A DNA stretch of 45,232 bases, from the NCBI GenBank assembly GCA_945903635.1, contig CAMDOT010000020.1:1-45232 (forward strand), written 5' to 3'. A program made the position numbers and the translations under genes. This DNA comes from Rhizobium sp. Q54. Lineage in GTDB: Bacteria; Pseudomonadota; Alphaproteobacteria; Reyranellales; Reyranellaceae. The notes under the pieces are model-generated. The model was not told the origin of the DNA and did no database searches. It worked only from the letters and a program-made list of their open reading frames with translations. Numbering within the stretch: position 1 is the first letter of the stretch; the number at the start of each line of letters is the position of its first letter. This document shows positions 11,201-20,439 of the stretch, in pieces.

Positions 11201-12577
11201 ATGCTGCGTGCCGCCTCCCAGCCGCCCGCGGCCGAGGTGCCGGTGACGGCGCCGGAGCTTCGCGAGTGCCCGGGCTGCGGCCTGTTCCAGATCGTGCCGG
11301 CGCTCGGCCCCGACATGCGTTCGGATTGCGCGAGGTGCGGCACCGTCCTGCGGCTCACCCGGGCGGATCCGTTCGATCGTAGCCTCGCCCTCAACATCGC
11401 GGCGTTGGTGCTGTTCGTCATTCTATGGCTGGCCATGCTGATGAAGGTGTCGACGGCCGGCATCGTGCATTCGACGACGCTGGCGTCGGGTCCGATCGAA
11501 CTGGTCGCGCGCGGCCTGTGGCCGCTGGCCGGCGCCGTCGCGCTTACGACAGTCGCGGCACCGCTGATCAGGCTCGTGGGTATCATCTATGTGCTGGTCG
11601 GCCTCAAGTTGCCCACTCCGCCGCCGAACCTGCGCGGCGTCTTCCGCGTCGTCCGCTACATGAAGACCTGGGCGATGCTCGAAGTCCTGCTGCTGGGCGT
11701 GTTCGTGGCCTACACCAAGCTCGGCGACCTGGTGAACATCGAAATCGGCCCTGCCGTCTACGCCCTCGGCCTCTACTCGATCGTGATCGTCTGGGCGGAG
11801 ACCGCGCTCGATCCCCATGCCGTCTGGGAAGGCATCGAGCGGAGCGGCCAGACCCATGCGCCGATGCCGTCACTGGCCGCTACACCGGCGCGCCTCGACT
11901 TTCGTCCCGAGGCGGTGGGATGCGAGAGCTGCGGTCTGGTCTCGGTGCCAGAGCACGGGGACGGCCACGACGCCCGGTGTCCGCGCTGCGGTGCGCCGTT
12001 GCATGCCCGCAAGCCCTACAGCCTGCAGCGAACCTGGGCGCTCGTGATCGCCGCTGCGGTCCTCTACGTCCCGGCCAACATCTATCCCGTGCTCACCGTC
12101 ATGCAGGGCGGCGCCGGGCAGCCCAGCACCATCCTGGGTGGCGTCGAGGAGCTGTTGGCCTCGAAGATGTATCCCCTGGCGCTGCTCGTCTTCTTCGCCA
12201 GCATCCTGGTGCCGATGTTCAAGTTGATCGGGCTCGCGGTCATGCTGGGCGCCACCATGATGGTGACGACCGAGCGCGGTGCCTCGATTCTCCTGCGCCA
12301 GCGCACGACGCTCTATTACATCGTTGCCTGGGTCGGGCGTTGGTCGATGGTCGACATCTTCATGGAATCGCTCCTGGGCGCGCTGGTCCAGTTCGGCCGC
12401 GTGGTGACCATCGAGCCCGGCTCGGGGGCGCTCGCCTTCTGCGCCGTGGTCTTTGTCACCATCGTTGCCGCCGAAGCCTTCGATCCGCGTCTGATGTGGG
12501 ATGCCGCCGCCCGCAATGCGCATCGTCCTCTTGCGTTGCGGCAAGCATTTCGCGGCCGGATTGCTGCAGCGCGGTAG
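11201..12577 (+). CDS. pqiA: PqiA-type inner-membrane protein
   Basis: 458-residue inner-membrane protein with two repeated halves. Each half opens with a rubredoxin-like zinc ribbon (CPGC...CARC near residues 24-50; CESC...CPRC near 243-268) followed by about four membrane helices. This is the PqiA architecture, the membrane component working with PqiB and PqiC in envelope lipid handling. The ATG directly follows the pqiC stop, so translation is coupled. The name comes from paraquat induction in E. coli; nothing here shows such regulation. Confidence 0.93.
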   Translation: MLRAASQPPAAEVPVTAPELRECPGCGLFQIVPALGPDMRSDCARCGTVLRLTRADPFDRSLALNIAALVLFVILWLAMLMKVSTAGIVHSTTLASGPIELVARGLWPLAGAVALTTVAAPLIRLVGIIYVLVGLKLPTPPPNLRGVFRVVRYMKTWAMLEVLLLGVFVAYTKLGDLVNIEIGPAVYALGLYSIVIVWAETALDPHAVWEGIERSGQTHAPMPSLAATPARLDFRPEAVGCESCGLVSVPEHGDGHDARCPRCGAPLHARKPYSLQRTWALVIAAAVLYVPANIYPVLTVMQGGAGQPSTILGGVEELLASKMYPLALLVFFASILVPMFKLIGLAVMLGATMMVTTERGASILLRQRTTLYYIVAWVGRWSMVDIFMESLLGALVQFGRVVTIEPGSGALAFCAVVFVTIVAAEAFDPRLMWDAAARNAHRPLALRQAFRGRIAAAR

Positions 12578-12640
12578 GTCTTCTTCGGAACGCTTCTTGC
12601 TTTATGGCGAGAGCGATCCTGAATGGGAGGACAACCGACG

Positions 12641-13522
12641 ATGGCCAAGGAAATTCTTTGCGGCTTCGGCGTCGATGTCGATGCCGTCGCGGGCTGGCTC
12701 GGCAGCTATGGCGGCGAGGATTCGCCCGACGACATTTCGCGCGGCCTGTTCGCTGGCGAAGTTGGCAGCCCGCGCCTCCTGAAGCTGTTCGAGCGGTTGG
12801 GAATCAAGACCACCTGGTTCATTCCCGGCCACTCGATCGAGACCTTCCCGAAGGAGATGAAGGCGGTCGCCAAGGCCGGTCACGAGATCGGCATCCATGG
12901 CTATTCTCACGAGAATCCCATCGCCATGACGCGCGAGCAGGAGACGGAGATTCTCGACAAGTGCATCGCTCTCGTCACCAAGCTGGCGGGCAAGCGGCCG
13001 ACGGGCTACGTGGCGCCGTGGTGGGAGTTCTCGCCCGTCACCAACGAACTGCTGCTCGAGCGCGGCATCAAGTACGACCATTCGTTGATGCACCACGACC
13101 ATCAGCCCTACTACGTGCGGGTGGGCGACAGTTGGACCAAGATCGATTACGGCAAGAAGCCGTCCGCGTGGATGACCCCGCTCAAGCGCGGCAAGGAGAC
13201 GGACCTCATCGAGATTCCGGCGAGCTGGTATCTCGACGACCTGCCGCCGATGATGTTCATCAAGAAGTCCCCCAACAGTCACGGCTTCGTCAATCCGCGT
13301 GACATCGAGCAGATGTGGCGAGATCAGTTCGACTGGGTCTACCGGGAGTACGACTACGCCGTGTTCCCGATGACCATCCATCCTGACGTGTCGGGTCGAC
13401 CGCATGTGCTGATGATGCTGGAGCGCCTCTATCACCACATGATCGGCCATCCCGGCGTCCGTTTCGTCACCATGAACGAGATGGCCGACGACTTCGCCCA
13501 GCGTTTCCCGAGGAAAAAATAG
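12641..13522 (+). CDS. Polysaccharide deacetylase family protein (CE4, PgdA-like)
   Basis: 293-residue NodB/CE4 homology protein, probably a zinc-dependent amidohydrolase. The start at 12641 is chosen from GGGAGG at 12625-12630. The motif FGVDVDA near the start takes the place of the usual TFDDG-type Asp pair. [11 protein letters not shown] carries the metal-binding H-x3-H, VAPWWEFS matches the R-x-P-type motif 3 region, and [11 protein letters not shown] gives the late catalytic His. The asymmetric motifs resemble Helicobacter PgdA-like and PuuE-like members acting on small or unusual substrates and not on bulk chitin. There is no signal peptide, so it is probably cytoplasmic. The substrate is unknown. 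Confidence 0.85.
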   Translation: MAKEILCGFGVDVDAVAGWLGSYGGEDSPDDISRGLFAGEVGSPRLLKLFERLGIKTTWFIPGHSIETFPKEMKAVAKAGHEIGIHGYSHENPIAMTREQETEILDKCIALVTKLAGKRPTGYVAPWWEFSPVTNELLLERGIKYDHSLMHHDHQPYYVRVGDSWTKIDYGKKPSAWMTPLKRGKETDLIEIPASWYLDDLPPMMFIKKSPNSHGFVNPRDIEQMWRDQFDWVYREYDYAVFPMTIHPDVSGRPHVLMMLERLYHHMIGHPGVRFVTMNEMADDFAQRFPRKK

Positions 13523-13556
13523 AGGCGCTTGAGGACAAGAAAGGAGGGAACGATCG

Positions 13557-13878
13557 ATGTGCGCGTTGTGCGGTGTCCTGGGCGGGGCCGAGCATTGGAC
13601 GGACGCGGCCGCGCGCCCCGGCGTTTTTACACGCAACACCGATCCCGTTCAGCGCCGGCGCGAACGCTTCAACCGCGTCACCAACGCCGGCCGGGTGCTG
13701 AGGCTCTACGGCCTGACGCTCAGTGACTGGCAGAGCGCATCGTTCCTGCTGTCGACGGCGACCGGGAAGACCGAGCTCGTCGACAATCTCGGCCATCTCT
13801 GGGTAGCGGCCGAGAAGCTGTTGGGCCGGCCCTGCGATCCCCTGGATTCGGCGTTCCTCGGCCGGCTGGAGGCCGGTG

Positions 13879-13886
<8 letters not shown>
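13557..13886 (+). CDS. Small conserved-looking protein coupled to COG0523 GTPase
   Basis: 109-residue protein I cannot name. It begins MCALCG, a C-x2-C pair at the extreme N-terminus, and is otherwise soluble with a basic central helix (QRRRERFNRV) and an LSDWQSASFLLS segment. The ribosome site AGGAGGG (13542-13548) is strong. Its last codons overlap the start of the metal-chaperone GTPase downstream, and I have the impression that this pair recurs in alphaproteobacteria. A role tied to metal delivery is inferred from that coupling and from the cysteines, nothing more. Confidence 0.8.
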
Positions 13887-14922
<1,036 letters not shown>

Positions 14923-14955
14923 CGCCGGTACTGCGCGAGGCGGATGCGTGCGGGT

Positions 14956-14987
14956 TTGACGAACGTGCCGCCGCGACCCTAGATATT
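14956..14987 (+). promoter_or_regulatory. Possible sigma-70 promoter before the small secreted protein
   Basis: TTGACG at 14956-14961 is a good -35. The -10 is poorly defined: TAGATA (14980) or GATATT (14982) in the AT-rich AGATATTTTT tract. The position suits the gene at 15026. Confidence 0.35.
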
Positions 14988-15025
14988 TTTCGCCGAGGTC
15001 TGGGTCCTGAAGGAGTCTTTTGTCC

Positions 15026-15331
15026 ATGTCGCGAATCCCGATGCTGCTGGTCGCCTCGGTGTCATTGGCGCTGCCGTTCGCGGCGCAGGCCCAGCAGAAA
15101 CCGTTCGGAGGCTATCCCAACGCCGACATGGAGTACTGCGCCAGGCTGAGCGAGCTTTACGTCCGCTACGTCGGACGCTCCGAGGCCGGGCCCCGCGCTC
15201 CCGTCATGCCCGATGCCGTCAGCGGCACGGCCCTTGCCCAATGCAAGCACGAAGGCACGGTCGCGCAGGCCATTCCCGTGCTCGAGCGCAAGCTGCTCGA
15301 CGCCCGGTTCACGCTGCCGCCGCGGACCTAG
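15026..15331 (+). CDS. Small exported protein of unknown function
   Basis: 101-residue protein with a clear signal peptide (MSRIPMLLVASVSLALPFAAQAQ) and a mature part of about 80 residues holding two cysteines that could form one disulfide. I do not recognise the family. ATG 15026 is chosen over TTG 15020 because AAGGAG at 15010-15015 is properly spaced for it. The gene stands alone, with a possible promoter near 14956, and converges on hisH with only six bases between stops. Confidence 0.75.
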   Translation: MSRIPMLLVASVSLALPFAAQAQQKPFGGYPNADMEYCARLSELYVRYVGRSEAGPRAPVMPDAVSGTALAQCKHEGTVAQAIPVLERKLLDARFTLPPRT

Positions 15332-15337
15332 CGGGCC

Positions 15338-15979
15338 TCAGGGTTTCCAGCGCAGGAAGTTGGCGATCAGGCGCAGCCCGGTCGCCTGGCTTTTCTCCGG
15401 ATGGAACTGCGTGCCGGCGAGATTGTCGCGGCCGACCATGGCGGTGACCGGCCCGCCATAGTCGACGATGCCCAGCACCGTCTCAGGCAGGCTCGCCGCG
15501 AGCTGGAAGGAATGCACGAAGTAGGCGTGGTCGCGCTCGGCGATCCCTTCCAGCAACGCATGCGGCTTGAGCTCGCGCAGCTCGTTCCAGCCCATATGCG
15601 GGATCTTCAGGTGATCCTTGCCGGGTTCGATACGAACTACGTCACCCTTGATCCAGTCGAGGCCGGCATGGATGCCGTACTCGACGCCGCGTGTGGCCAT
15701 GAGCTGCATGCCGACGCAGATGCCGAGGAACGGCTTTGCACGCTCGATGACTTCGCGCTGCAGTGCCTCGACCATGCCGGGCACGCCGTAGAGGCCGGCA
15801 CGGCAGTCGGCGAAGGCGCCGACGCCGGGCAACACGATGCGATCGGCGGCGGCCACGTCGGCGGGCGAGGCCGTCACCAGCACGCGCTCGTGCGTGCCCG
15901 CCTCGCGCGCGGCACGCTCGAAGGCTTTGGCGGCGGAGCGGAGATTCCCCGAGCCGTAATCGACGATGGCGACGGTCAT
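15338..15979 (-). CDS. hisH: Imidazole glycerol phosphate synthase, glutaminase subunit
   Basis: 213-residue class I glutamine amidotransferase that feeds ammonia to HisF in histidine biosynthesis. It starts [13 protein letters not shown]. The nucleophile Cys88 lies in GICVGMQLM, the oxyanion strand is [11 protein letters not shown], and the catalytic His-Glu pair is in TQFHPEKSQ. It follows hisB by 11 bases on the same strand. In many alphaproteobacteria hisA and hisF come next; here a convergent unrelated gene follows, so those must lie elsewhere. Confidence 0.97.
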   Translation of the reverse strand: MTVAIVDYGSGNLRSAAKAFERAAREAGTHERVLVTASPADVAAADRIVLPGVGAFADCRAGLYGVPGMVEALQREVIERAKPFLGICVGMQLMATRGVEYGIHAGLDWIKGDVVRIEPGKDHLKIPHMGWNELRELKPHALLEGIAERDHAYFVHSFQLAASLPETVLGIVDYGGPVTAMVGRDNLAGTQFHPEKSQATGLRLIANFLRWKP

Positions 15980-15990
15980 GGGTGCGTCGC

Positions 15991-16620
15991 CTAGAGGACG
16001 CCCTTGGTGCTGGGCACCGCCGTCGCCTGCCGCGGGTCGATCTCGACCGCCACCCGCAACGCCCTCGCGAGACCCTTGAAACAGCTCTCGACGATGTGGT
16101 GGTTGTTGTCGCCGTAGTGGTTCCAGACATGCAGCGTGAGACCGCCGAGCTGGGCGAAGGCCTGGAACCATTCCTTGAACAGCTCGGTATCCATAGTGCC
16201 GAGCTTGGGCTTGGAGAAATTCACCTTCCAGATCAGGTACGGCCGGTTGGACGCATCGAGTGCCACCTCGGTCAGCGTCTCGTCCATCGGGATATGGGCG
16301 CTGCCGTAGCGGCGGATGCCGGCGCGGTCGCCCAATGCCTTGGCCAGGCACTCGCCCAGCACGATGCCCGAATCCTCGGTGGTGTGGTGATAGTCGATGT
16401 GCAGGTCGCCCTCGGCGCGCAGCGTGATGTCGATCAGGCTGTGGCGCGAGAGCTGCTCCAGCATATGGTCGAGGAAGCCGATGCCGGTCTTGATGTCGTA
16501 CTTGCCGGTGCCGTCGAGGTTGATGGCGGCGGTAATCCGGGTTTCCTTGGTCGCGCGGGTGACGGACGCACGTCGTCCGCCGCTGCCGGGGGTCGTCAGG
16601 GTTTCGAGTATCGAGGCCAT
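15991..16620 (-). CDS. hisB: Imidazoleglycerol-phosphate dehydratase
   Basis: 209-residue enzyme for the dehydration step of histidine synthesis, using two Mn ions. Both metal-binding signature blocks are visible: [13 protein letters not shown] with [12 protein letters not shown], and [16 protein letters not shown]. The ATG at 16620 (MASILETL) is preferred although the frame is open 18 codons further up; this gives about a dozen residues more than the usual length of about 197, as a short N-terminal tail. First gene of a two-gene hisBH unit. Confidence 0.96.
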   Translation of the reverse strand: MASILETLTTPGSGGRRASVTRATKETRITAAINLDGTGKYDIKTGIGFLDHMLEQLSRHSLIDITLRAEGDLHIDYHHTTEDSGIVLGECLAKALGDRAGIRRYGSAHIPMDETLTEVALDASNRPYLIWKVNFSKPKLGTMDTELFKEWFQAFAQLGGLTLHVWNHYGDNNHHIVESCFKGLARALRVAVEIDPRQATAVPSTKGVL

Positions 16621-16684
16621 GGGAAGGTCATACAGGAAGGCGGGCCGCCCGGTCGAGCGCGACGTCCGCGGCACAAAGCGGCAA

Positions 16685-16969
16685 CTAGCGTGGATGTCGG
16701 GTCCGCGCCAACGAGCGCTTCAATGCAGCCTCGATGCGTCCCTGCCAACCGGGTCCACCAGCGCGGAAGCCGGCCAGGACATCGCGCGACAGGCGGATGC
16801 TGATCAGCTCCTTCGTGGGGGTCTTCTGCGGCCCGCGGCGGCGTACTCCGTGCAGTTTCTTCTGCAGCGCCTTCGGCAGGGCGGAAATGCGCCTCGTCGC
16901 TTTGAGGTCGGCAGCCGTCAGCTCGCGGACTTCGCCCCCGGCGTCAGTCAGTGGCTTGCGCTGGGGCAT
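16685..16969 (-). CDS. brnA: BrnA-family antitoxin
   Basis: 94-residue antitoxin of the BrnT-BrnA type II system. The C-terminal ribbon-helix-helix region ([19 protein letters not shown], then a glycine-rich GPGWQGRI turn) binds DNA in known BrnA, and the basic N-terminal part wraps the toxin. It overlaps the 3' end of brnT by 26 bases, the standard toxin-first order of this family. BrnA with BrnT represses its own promoter, and an inverted repeat inside the promoter at 17233-17245 is a candidate operator. Confidence 0.9.
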   Translation of the reverse strand: MPQRKPLTDAGGEVRELTAADLKATRRISALPKALQKKLHGVRRRGPQKTPTKELISIRLSRDVLAGFRAGGPGWQGRIEAALKRSLARTRHPR

Positions 16970-17222
16970 ATCTCCGGACCTCTCTACTGTTGGCCTTGCG
17001 AAAACCGATGACTCGAATGCCGTTCGGTCGTTCCACGAAACACAGGACGTGCAACCGCTCTTCGACGTATCCGAGCGCTATGTGGCGGGTCTCGCCATAG
17101 TCGCGTCGATCGTCGATCAGGAACAACGCCGTCTCAAAGTCGAAGTCTGCCGCCCGTTCAAAGGAGAGTCCGCGCTCGCGGACGTTGCGCTCGCTCTTTA
17201 CCGGATCGTAGACGATCTTCAC
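16944..17222 (-). CDS. brnT: BrnT-family ribonuclease toxin
   Basis: 92-residue RelE-fold toxin: MKIVYDPVKSERNVRERGLSFE is the typical BrnT opening, with DDRRDYGETRHIALG and the [18 protein letters not shown]-terminus carrying the conserved basic and Arg residues expected for mRNA cleavage. The start is GTG at 17222. There is no ribosome binding site, and the predicted transcription start falls on the start codon itself, so translation is probably leaderless. Length is normal, so the toxin looks intact. It sits between hisB and an EamA exporter. Confidence 0.92.
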   Translation of the reverse strand: MKIVYDPVKSERNVRERGLSFERAADFDFETALFLIDDRRDYGETRHIALGYVEERLHVLCFVERPNGIRVIGFRKANSREVRRYAPAQATD

Positions 17223-17228
17223 AATCAG

Positions 17229-17257
17229 ATTATATATACAATATACCTAGATGGCAA
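17229..17257 (-). promoter_or_regulatory. brnTA promoter with internal inverted-repeat operator
   Basis: On the minus strand TTGCCA (17257-17252), a 17-base spacer and a perfect TATAAT (17234-17229). The start is predicted near 17222, the first base of brnT. The repeat TATAT-ACA-ATATA at 17233-17245 overlaps the spacer and the -10 and is a likely BrnA binding site. Confidence 0.75.
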
Positions 17258-17259
17258 AC

Positions 17260-18165
17260 TCATCGCGTCGATCGGTCGAGCGCAACGCGCGTCAGAATGA
17301 CGCCCGCCAGCACGATCAGCCCGCTCAGCACACGGGCGGCCGTCAGCGGATCGCCAAAAAACGCCGCCGACAGGCCCACGCCCGCCACCGGGATCAGGTA
17401 CATGTAGATCATGACCCGGCTCACCCCCAGGCGATCGAGCCCGGCCGTCAGGCCGAGGAAGGCCACGCCCACCGGGAAGATGGCGGTGTAGACCCAGAAG
17501 CCCAGCAGCCGGTCACTGAGCTGCCCGAACTCGTCCAGCGAGTCGAAGACCAGCGAGATCGGCAGCAGCACCAGGGAGCCCAGCAGGGTCGTCCAGGCCA
17601 TGACGCGTAGCGCCCCCAGCCGCAGATTGTAGGGCGCGCAGCGTTCGACATAGAGCGCCCAGGCGAAGGCCGAGAGCATCCAGAGCAGCGTGCCGTCGAG
17701 GCTGCCGAAGGAGAGGGTGAAGGCCGAGAGCGAATTGTTCACCACCAGTACGACGCCCGCGAAGGCCAGCACGATGCCGCCCCAGCCCAGCGGCGGCAGC
17801 CGCCGCCCGCCGAACCAGGCCAGGATGGCGGCGAAAGCCGTGGTCGTGGTCATCACGATCGAGCCGACACTGGGGGCGCTCCGTGCCATGGCAAGCCCCC
17901 AGCACGCCTGGAACAGCGCCACGCCCACCAGCGAGAGCAGCAGCATCGGCACCCAGTCGCGCCGTGGCAGGTCCATCGGCTTTCGCATCAACGCCATGAC
18001 CGCAAACAGGAACGCACTCGCCACCAGGTAGCGGGACGCGCTGTAGAGCAGGGGACTCATGACGGCGAGCACGTCCTTGGCGAAGGGATAGCTCGAGCCC
18101 ATCAGCATGGCCGTGCCGAACATCAGCATGTCGCCGGTGTAGCGGTGGGGAGATTTTGGACTCAC
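17260..18165 (-). CDS. EamA/DMT-superfamily permease
   Basis: 301-residue inner-membrane protein with ten predicted helices in two EamA repeats (drug/metabolite transporter superfamily). The first repeat has MGSSYPFAKDVLAVMSPLLY and the second FAWALYVERCAPYN. Such proteins usually export amino acids, metabolites or drugs; the substrate cannot be read from sequence. GTG 18165 gives the full first helix; ATG 18129 is a shorter alternative. The -35 of the brnTA promoter begins just after its stop codon, so the toxin-antitoxin pair is packed directly behind it. Confidence 0.88.
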   Translation of the reverse strand: MSPKSPHRYTGDMLMFGTAMLMGSSYPFAKDVLAVMSPLLYSASRYLVASAFLFAVMALMRKPMDLPRRDWVPMLLLSLVGVALFQACWGLAMARSAPSVGSIVMTTTTAFAAILAWFGGRRLPPLGWGGIVLAFAGVVLVVNNSLSAFTLSFGSLDGTLLWMLSAFAWALYVERCAPYNLRLGALRVMAWTTLLGSLVLLPISLVFDSLDEFGQLSDRLLGFWVYTAIFPVGVAFLGLTAGLDRLGVSRVMIYMYLIPVAGVGLSAAFFGDPLTAARVLSGLIVLAGVILTRVALDRSTR

Positions 18166-18180
18166 ATCTCAGCTCAGATG

Positions 18181-18209
18181 TCCTCTCCCCCGCTGCGCGG
18201 CGGAGAGGA
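18181..18209. repeat. GC-rich palindromic intergenic element
   Basis: TCCTCTCC-c-CCGC, a TGC loop, then GCGG-c-GGAGAGGA form a strong hairpin in the gap between the acyl-CoA dehydrogenase stop and the EamA start. It resembles the C-tract/G-tract palindromes at 20440, 20478, 25825, 26608 and 31941. Confidence 0.75.
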
Positions 18210-18252
18210 GTTATGAGCGTGAAGTGCGACAAGGGCAGTAACGTGACCCCGG

Positions 18253-19524
18253 TCACGCCTTCGGTGCCGTCGAAGCCTTCTGTGCGCCCCAGAAGCCGAA
18301 CAGCGTGCCGGCGACCCGGCGGATCTGTATCTCCTCCGAGCCCTCGGTGATGCGGTAGCGGCGGTGGTGGCGGTAGATGTGCTCGAACGGCGTGTGGCGC
18401 GAATAGCCGATGCCGCCATGGACCTGCATGGCGCGGTCGGCGGCGTCGCACACCAGCCGGTTGGCGCGGTAGTTCGACATCGCCACCCACTCCGAGACGC
18501 TCATGTGGTGCTCGCGGTCGAGATGCCACGCCGTCTTGCGCACCAGGCCGCGTGTCATCTCCGCCTCGGTGTGCAGCTCGGCCAGCGGAAACTGGATCGC
18601 CTGGTTGGTCGCCAGCGCCTTGCCGAACACCTTGCGGCTCTTGGCATAGGCCACCGACATGTCGATGCAGTATTGCGCCGCGCCCAAGCTGGAGGCGGCC
18701 TGGCGGATGCGGTTCTCGTGCACGAAGGTCTGCGCCACGTCGAGGCCGCGGCCTTCCTCGCCCAGCATGGTCGAGCCCGGCACCGTCACGTTGGTGAGCG
18801 ACACCTCGGCATGGTCCGACGGCATGTTGAACGTCCACCACATGTATTCGATCTTGAAGCCCGGTGTCTTCACCGGCACCAGGAAGACCGAGATGCCGCG
18901 TGGCTCGCCGACCTTGCCCGAGGTCCGCGCAAACACCAGATCGACCGTGGCGGTGTGCATGCCGGTGTTGAACCGCTTCATGCCGTTGATCACCCAGTCG
19001 TTGCCCTGCTTGACCGCCGTCGTCTCCATGAAGGTGGCGTCCGAGCCGTGCAGCGGCTCGGTGAGGCCGAAGCCGATGCGCTCGGTGCCGCGGAACATGC
19101 CTTCGATGTAGCGGTCCTTCTGCTCCTGCGTGCCGAAGCGATGCAGCAGCAACGCCACCGGAAAATTGCCGACGATCGAGCTCTCGTTCTGCAAATCGTT
19201 GTGCAGCCCCAGCCCCTTGTGCGCGAGATGCTCGCGGATCAGCGCCATGGCGAGGTTCGACCCGTCCTTGCCGCCCAGCGCCTTGGGCAGGCCGAAGCGC
19301 AGGTGCCCGGCCTTGTCGGCGCGGCGCTTCATCTCGGCTAACAGCTCTTCCCATTCGTGGCGCGGCTGGCCGTCGTTGTCCCAGTCGGTGCGCGCATGCT
19401 CGCGGCGATGGTCGAAGAAGCGGATGTTGTCGTCCTGGCGCTCCAGCGGCCGGATCTCGCGCTCGATGAAGGCGTCGAGCTCGGCGATATAGGCCGCGAC
19501 GTCGGCCGGAATGGTGAAATCCAT
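18253..19524 (-). CDS. Acyl-CoA dehydrogenase family protein
   Basis: 423-residue FAD-dependent acyl-CoA dehydrogenase. N-terminal helical domain to about 155; the FAD/substrate beta region has FGLTEPLHGSDATFMET and WVINGMKRFNTG; C-terminal helical domain with RQAASSLGAAQYCIDMSVAYAK, MQVHGGIGYSRHTP and the catalytic-type Glu in RITEGSEEIQIR. The extended N-terminus and the WWTFNMPSDHAEV segment suit the longer group acting on branched or long acyl-CoAs. The start at 19524 follows AGAGGAAG. A perfect 14-bp palindrome lies just upstream, pointing to control by a TetR-type repressor. Confidence 0.92.
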   Translation of the reverse strand: MDFTIPADVAAYIAELDAFIEREIRPLERQDDNIRFFDHRREHARTDWDNDGQPRHEWEELLAEMKRRADKAGHLRFGLPKALGGKDGSNLAMALIREHLAHKGLGLHNDLQNESSIVGNFPVALLLHRFGTQEQKDRYIEGMFRGTERIGFGLTEPLHGSDATFMETTAVKQGNDWVINGMKRFNTGMHTATVDLVFARTSGKVGEPRGISVFLVPVKTPGFKIEYMWWTFNMPSDHAEVSLTNVTVPGSTMLGEEGRGLDVAQTFVHENRIRQAASSLGAAQYCIDMSVAYAKSRKVFGKALATNQAIQFPLAELHTEAEMTRGLVRKTAWHLDREHHMSVSEWVAMSNYRANRLVCDAADRAMQVHGGIGYSRHTPFEHIYRHHRRYRITEGSEEIQIRRVAGTLFGFWGAQKASTAPKA

Positions 19525-19539
19525 GAGCGCTTCCTCTTA

Positions 19540-19553
19540 TGAACGGTCGTTCA
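19540..19553. promoter_or_regulatory. Perfect palindrome, likely TetR-type operator
   Basis: TGAACG-GT-CGTTCA, 6-bp arms with a 2-base centre, 15 bases upstream of the dehydrogenase start and immediately upstream of its ribosome site. TetR-family repressors of acyl-CoA metabolism often use such sites; none is encoded in the window. Confidence 0.6.
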
Positions 19554-19610
19554 CTGCACCATAAGACGCCCCCCGGCCGTCGGCCACACCTCGGAAAGGC
19601 CTCGGGAAAC

Positions 19611-19898
19611 CTACTTGGCCGGAAGCCCGCGAATTTCGGCCCGGGCGAGCGGCATGCTCCAGGTTCCGGTCTGGAGGCAGGTCGACTGATAGCCGTCGCA
19701 CTGCCTCTTGCAGGCCGTCTGGTTGGCCGCGCCACTCTGGTTGGCCTCGCACCAGAGCCCGCAATCGGTGTGGAATTTCAGGCAGCTCTCGCCCTTCCGC
19801 GCCTGGCGGCTTTGGCTGTCCTTGGGGGCAGCCTGCTGGGCGACGGCGATGCCCGAGGCGATCACGCAAAACAACGCGACAGTAACAACTCGCAGCAT
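19611..19898 (-). CDS. Small Cys-rich exported protein
   Basis: 95-residue protein with a signal peptide ending GIAVAQ and a mature domain of about 75 residues with six cysteines spaced in C-x5-C-x3-C and C-x3-C-x6-C groups, suggesting three disulfides and a periplasmic or extracellular location. I do not recognise the family. The start at 19898 has GGAG eight to ten bases upstream. It is the last gene before the phage-like island. Confidence 0.78.
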   Translation of the reverse strand: MLRVVTVALFCVIASGIAVAQQAAPKDSQSRQARKGESCLKFHTDCGLWCEANQSGAANQTACKRQCDGYQSTCLQTGTWSMPLARAEIRGLPAK

Positions 19899-19957
19899 GG
19901 GGTCTCCGAGGGGTGGAACGGGCCGGAGATTACCCCAATCTTTCTCAAAACAAAAAG

Positions 19958-19998
19958 TTGCAGGTTCAGCAGAAAAATGCTATAAATTCAGATAGCAT
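19958..19998 (+). promoter_or_regulatory. Strong sigma-70 promoter with inverted repeat across -10 and +1
   Basis: TTGCAG (19958-19963), 17-base spacer, TATAAA (19981-19986), start near 19993. A perfect repeat ATGCTAT-N8-ATAGCAT (19977-19983, 19992-19998) overlaps the -10 and start point, a natural repressor site at the left edge of the phage-like island. Confidence 0.65.
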
Positions 19999-20021
19999 CG
20001 CGGAGCGTCCGTCCGCACTCC

Positions 20022-20068
20022 AGCCCACCTCGTCCCTTGTAATCAAGGGGCCTCCCGGTGGGCTTTTT
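20022..20068 (+). terminator. Nested-stem terminator, about 75 bases after the promoter
   Basis: Outer stem AGCCCACC (20022-20029) with GGTGGGCT (20057-20064) encloses an inner stem CCCTTG/CAAGGG (20034-20039, 20044-20049), followed by a T-tract (20064-20068). With the promoter at 19958 it delimits a possible short RNA of about 75 nt, or an attenuator for the genes downstream. Confidence 0.7.
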
Positions 20069-20088
20069 CATGCCCAAATGAGCCCAAA

Positions 20089-20415
20089 ATGCCCGCAAAA
20101 TCAAAGCCCCGCTGCCGCGGCCGCCCCGCCGTGCCCGCGGCCGATCTAAAAACCTTCCTCGATCACCTGGGCGAAACCGCTTCGGTCGCCGGCGCCGCCG
20201 CCAAAGCCGGAATCCAGCTCGAGAAGAAGGACGACATGAAAAAGCGCGGCCTCGCCAGCCCCGACATCGCCGACGCGCTGGCGCTCACCTTCGCGCTGCC
20301 GGTCACGCCGGGCTGGGACCTGCCGCCGGTACAGGAATATTGCGTGACCGAATACGACCTCTATCGGGATTTCGATGAGGACTATTGGGACGAGAAGGAC
20401 GAGTTCGACGAGTGA
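20089..20415 (+). pseudogene. Terminase-derived remnant (fused N- and C-terminal pieces)
   Basis: 108-codon frame. Residues about 48-75, DDMKKRGLASPDIADALALTFALP, read like the extreme C-terminus of a phage terminase large subunit, where this block follows the nuclease domain. Residues 1-43 (RGRPAVPAADLKTFLDHLGETASVAGAAAKAGI) look instead like the N-terminal helix-turn-helix of a small terminase or similar DNA-binding protein. The whole ATPase and most of the nuclease are absent, so an internal deletion probably joined two neighbouring genes in frame. The acidic tail is DFDEDYWDEKDEFDE. Whether the product is made is unknown; the ribosome site is weak. Confidence 0.65.
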
Positions 20416-20439
20416 GCCCCCTTCCGGCGCTACGCGCCA

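Noticed and set aside
18242..18257. CGTGACC-CC-GGTCACG palindrome as terminator of the dehydrogenase gene
   Set aside because: It overlaps the stop codon and has no T-tract on either strand, so an operator or chance is as likely.
17513..19735. 740-codon reverse-strand frame across EamA and acyl-CoA dehydrogenase genes
   Set aside because: Arg/Pro-rich shadow frame; both real genes on the same strand in other frames have full domain motifs.
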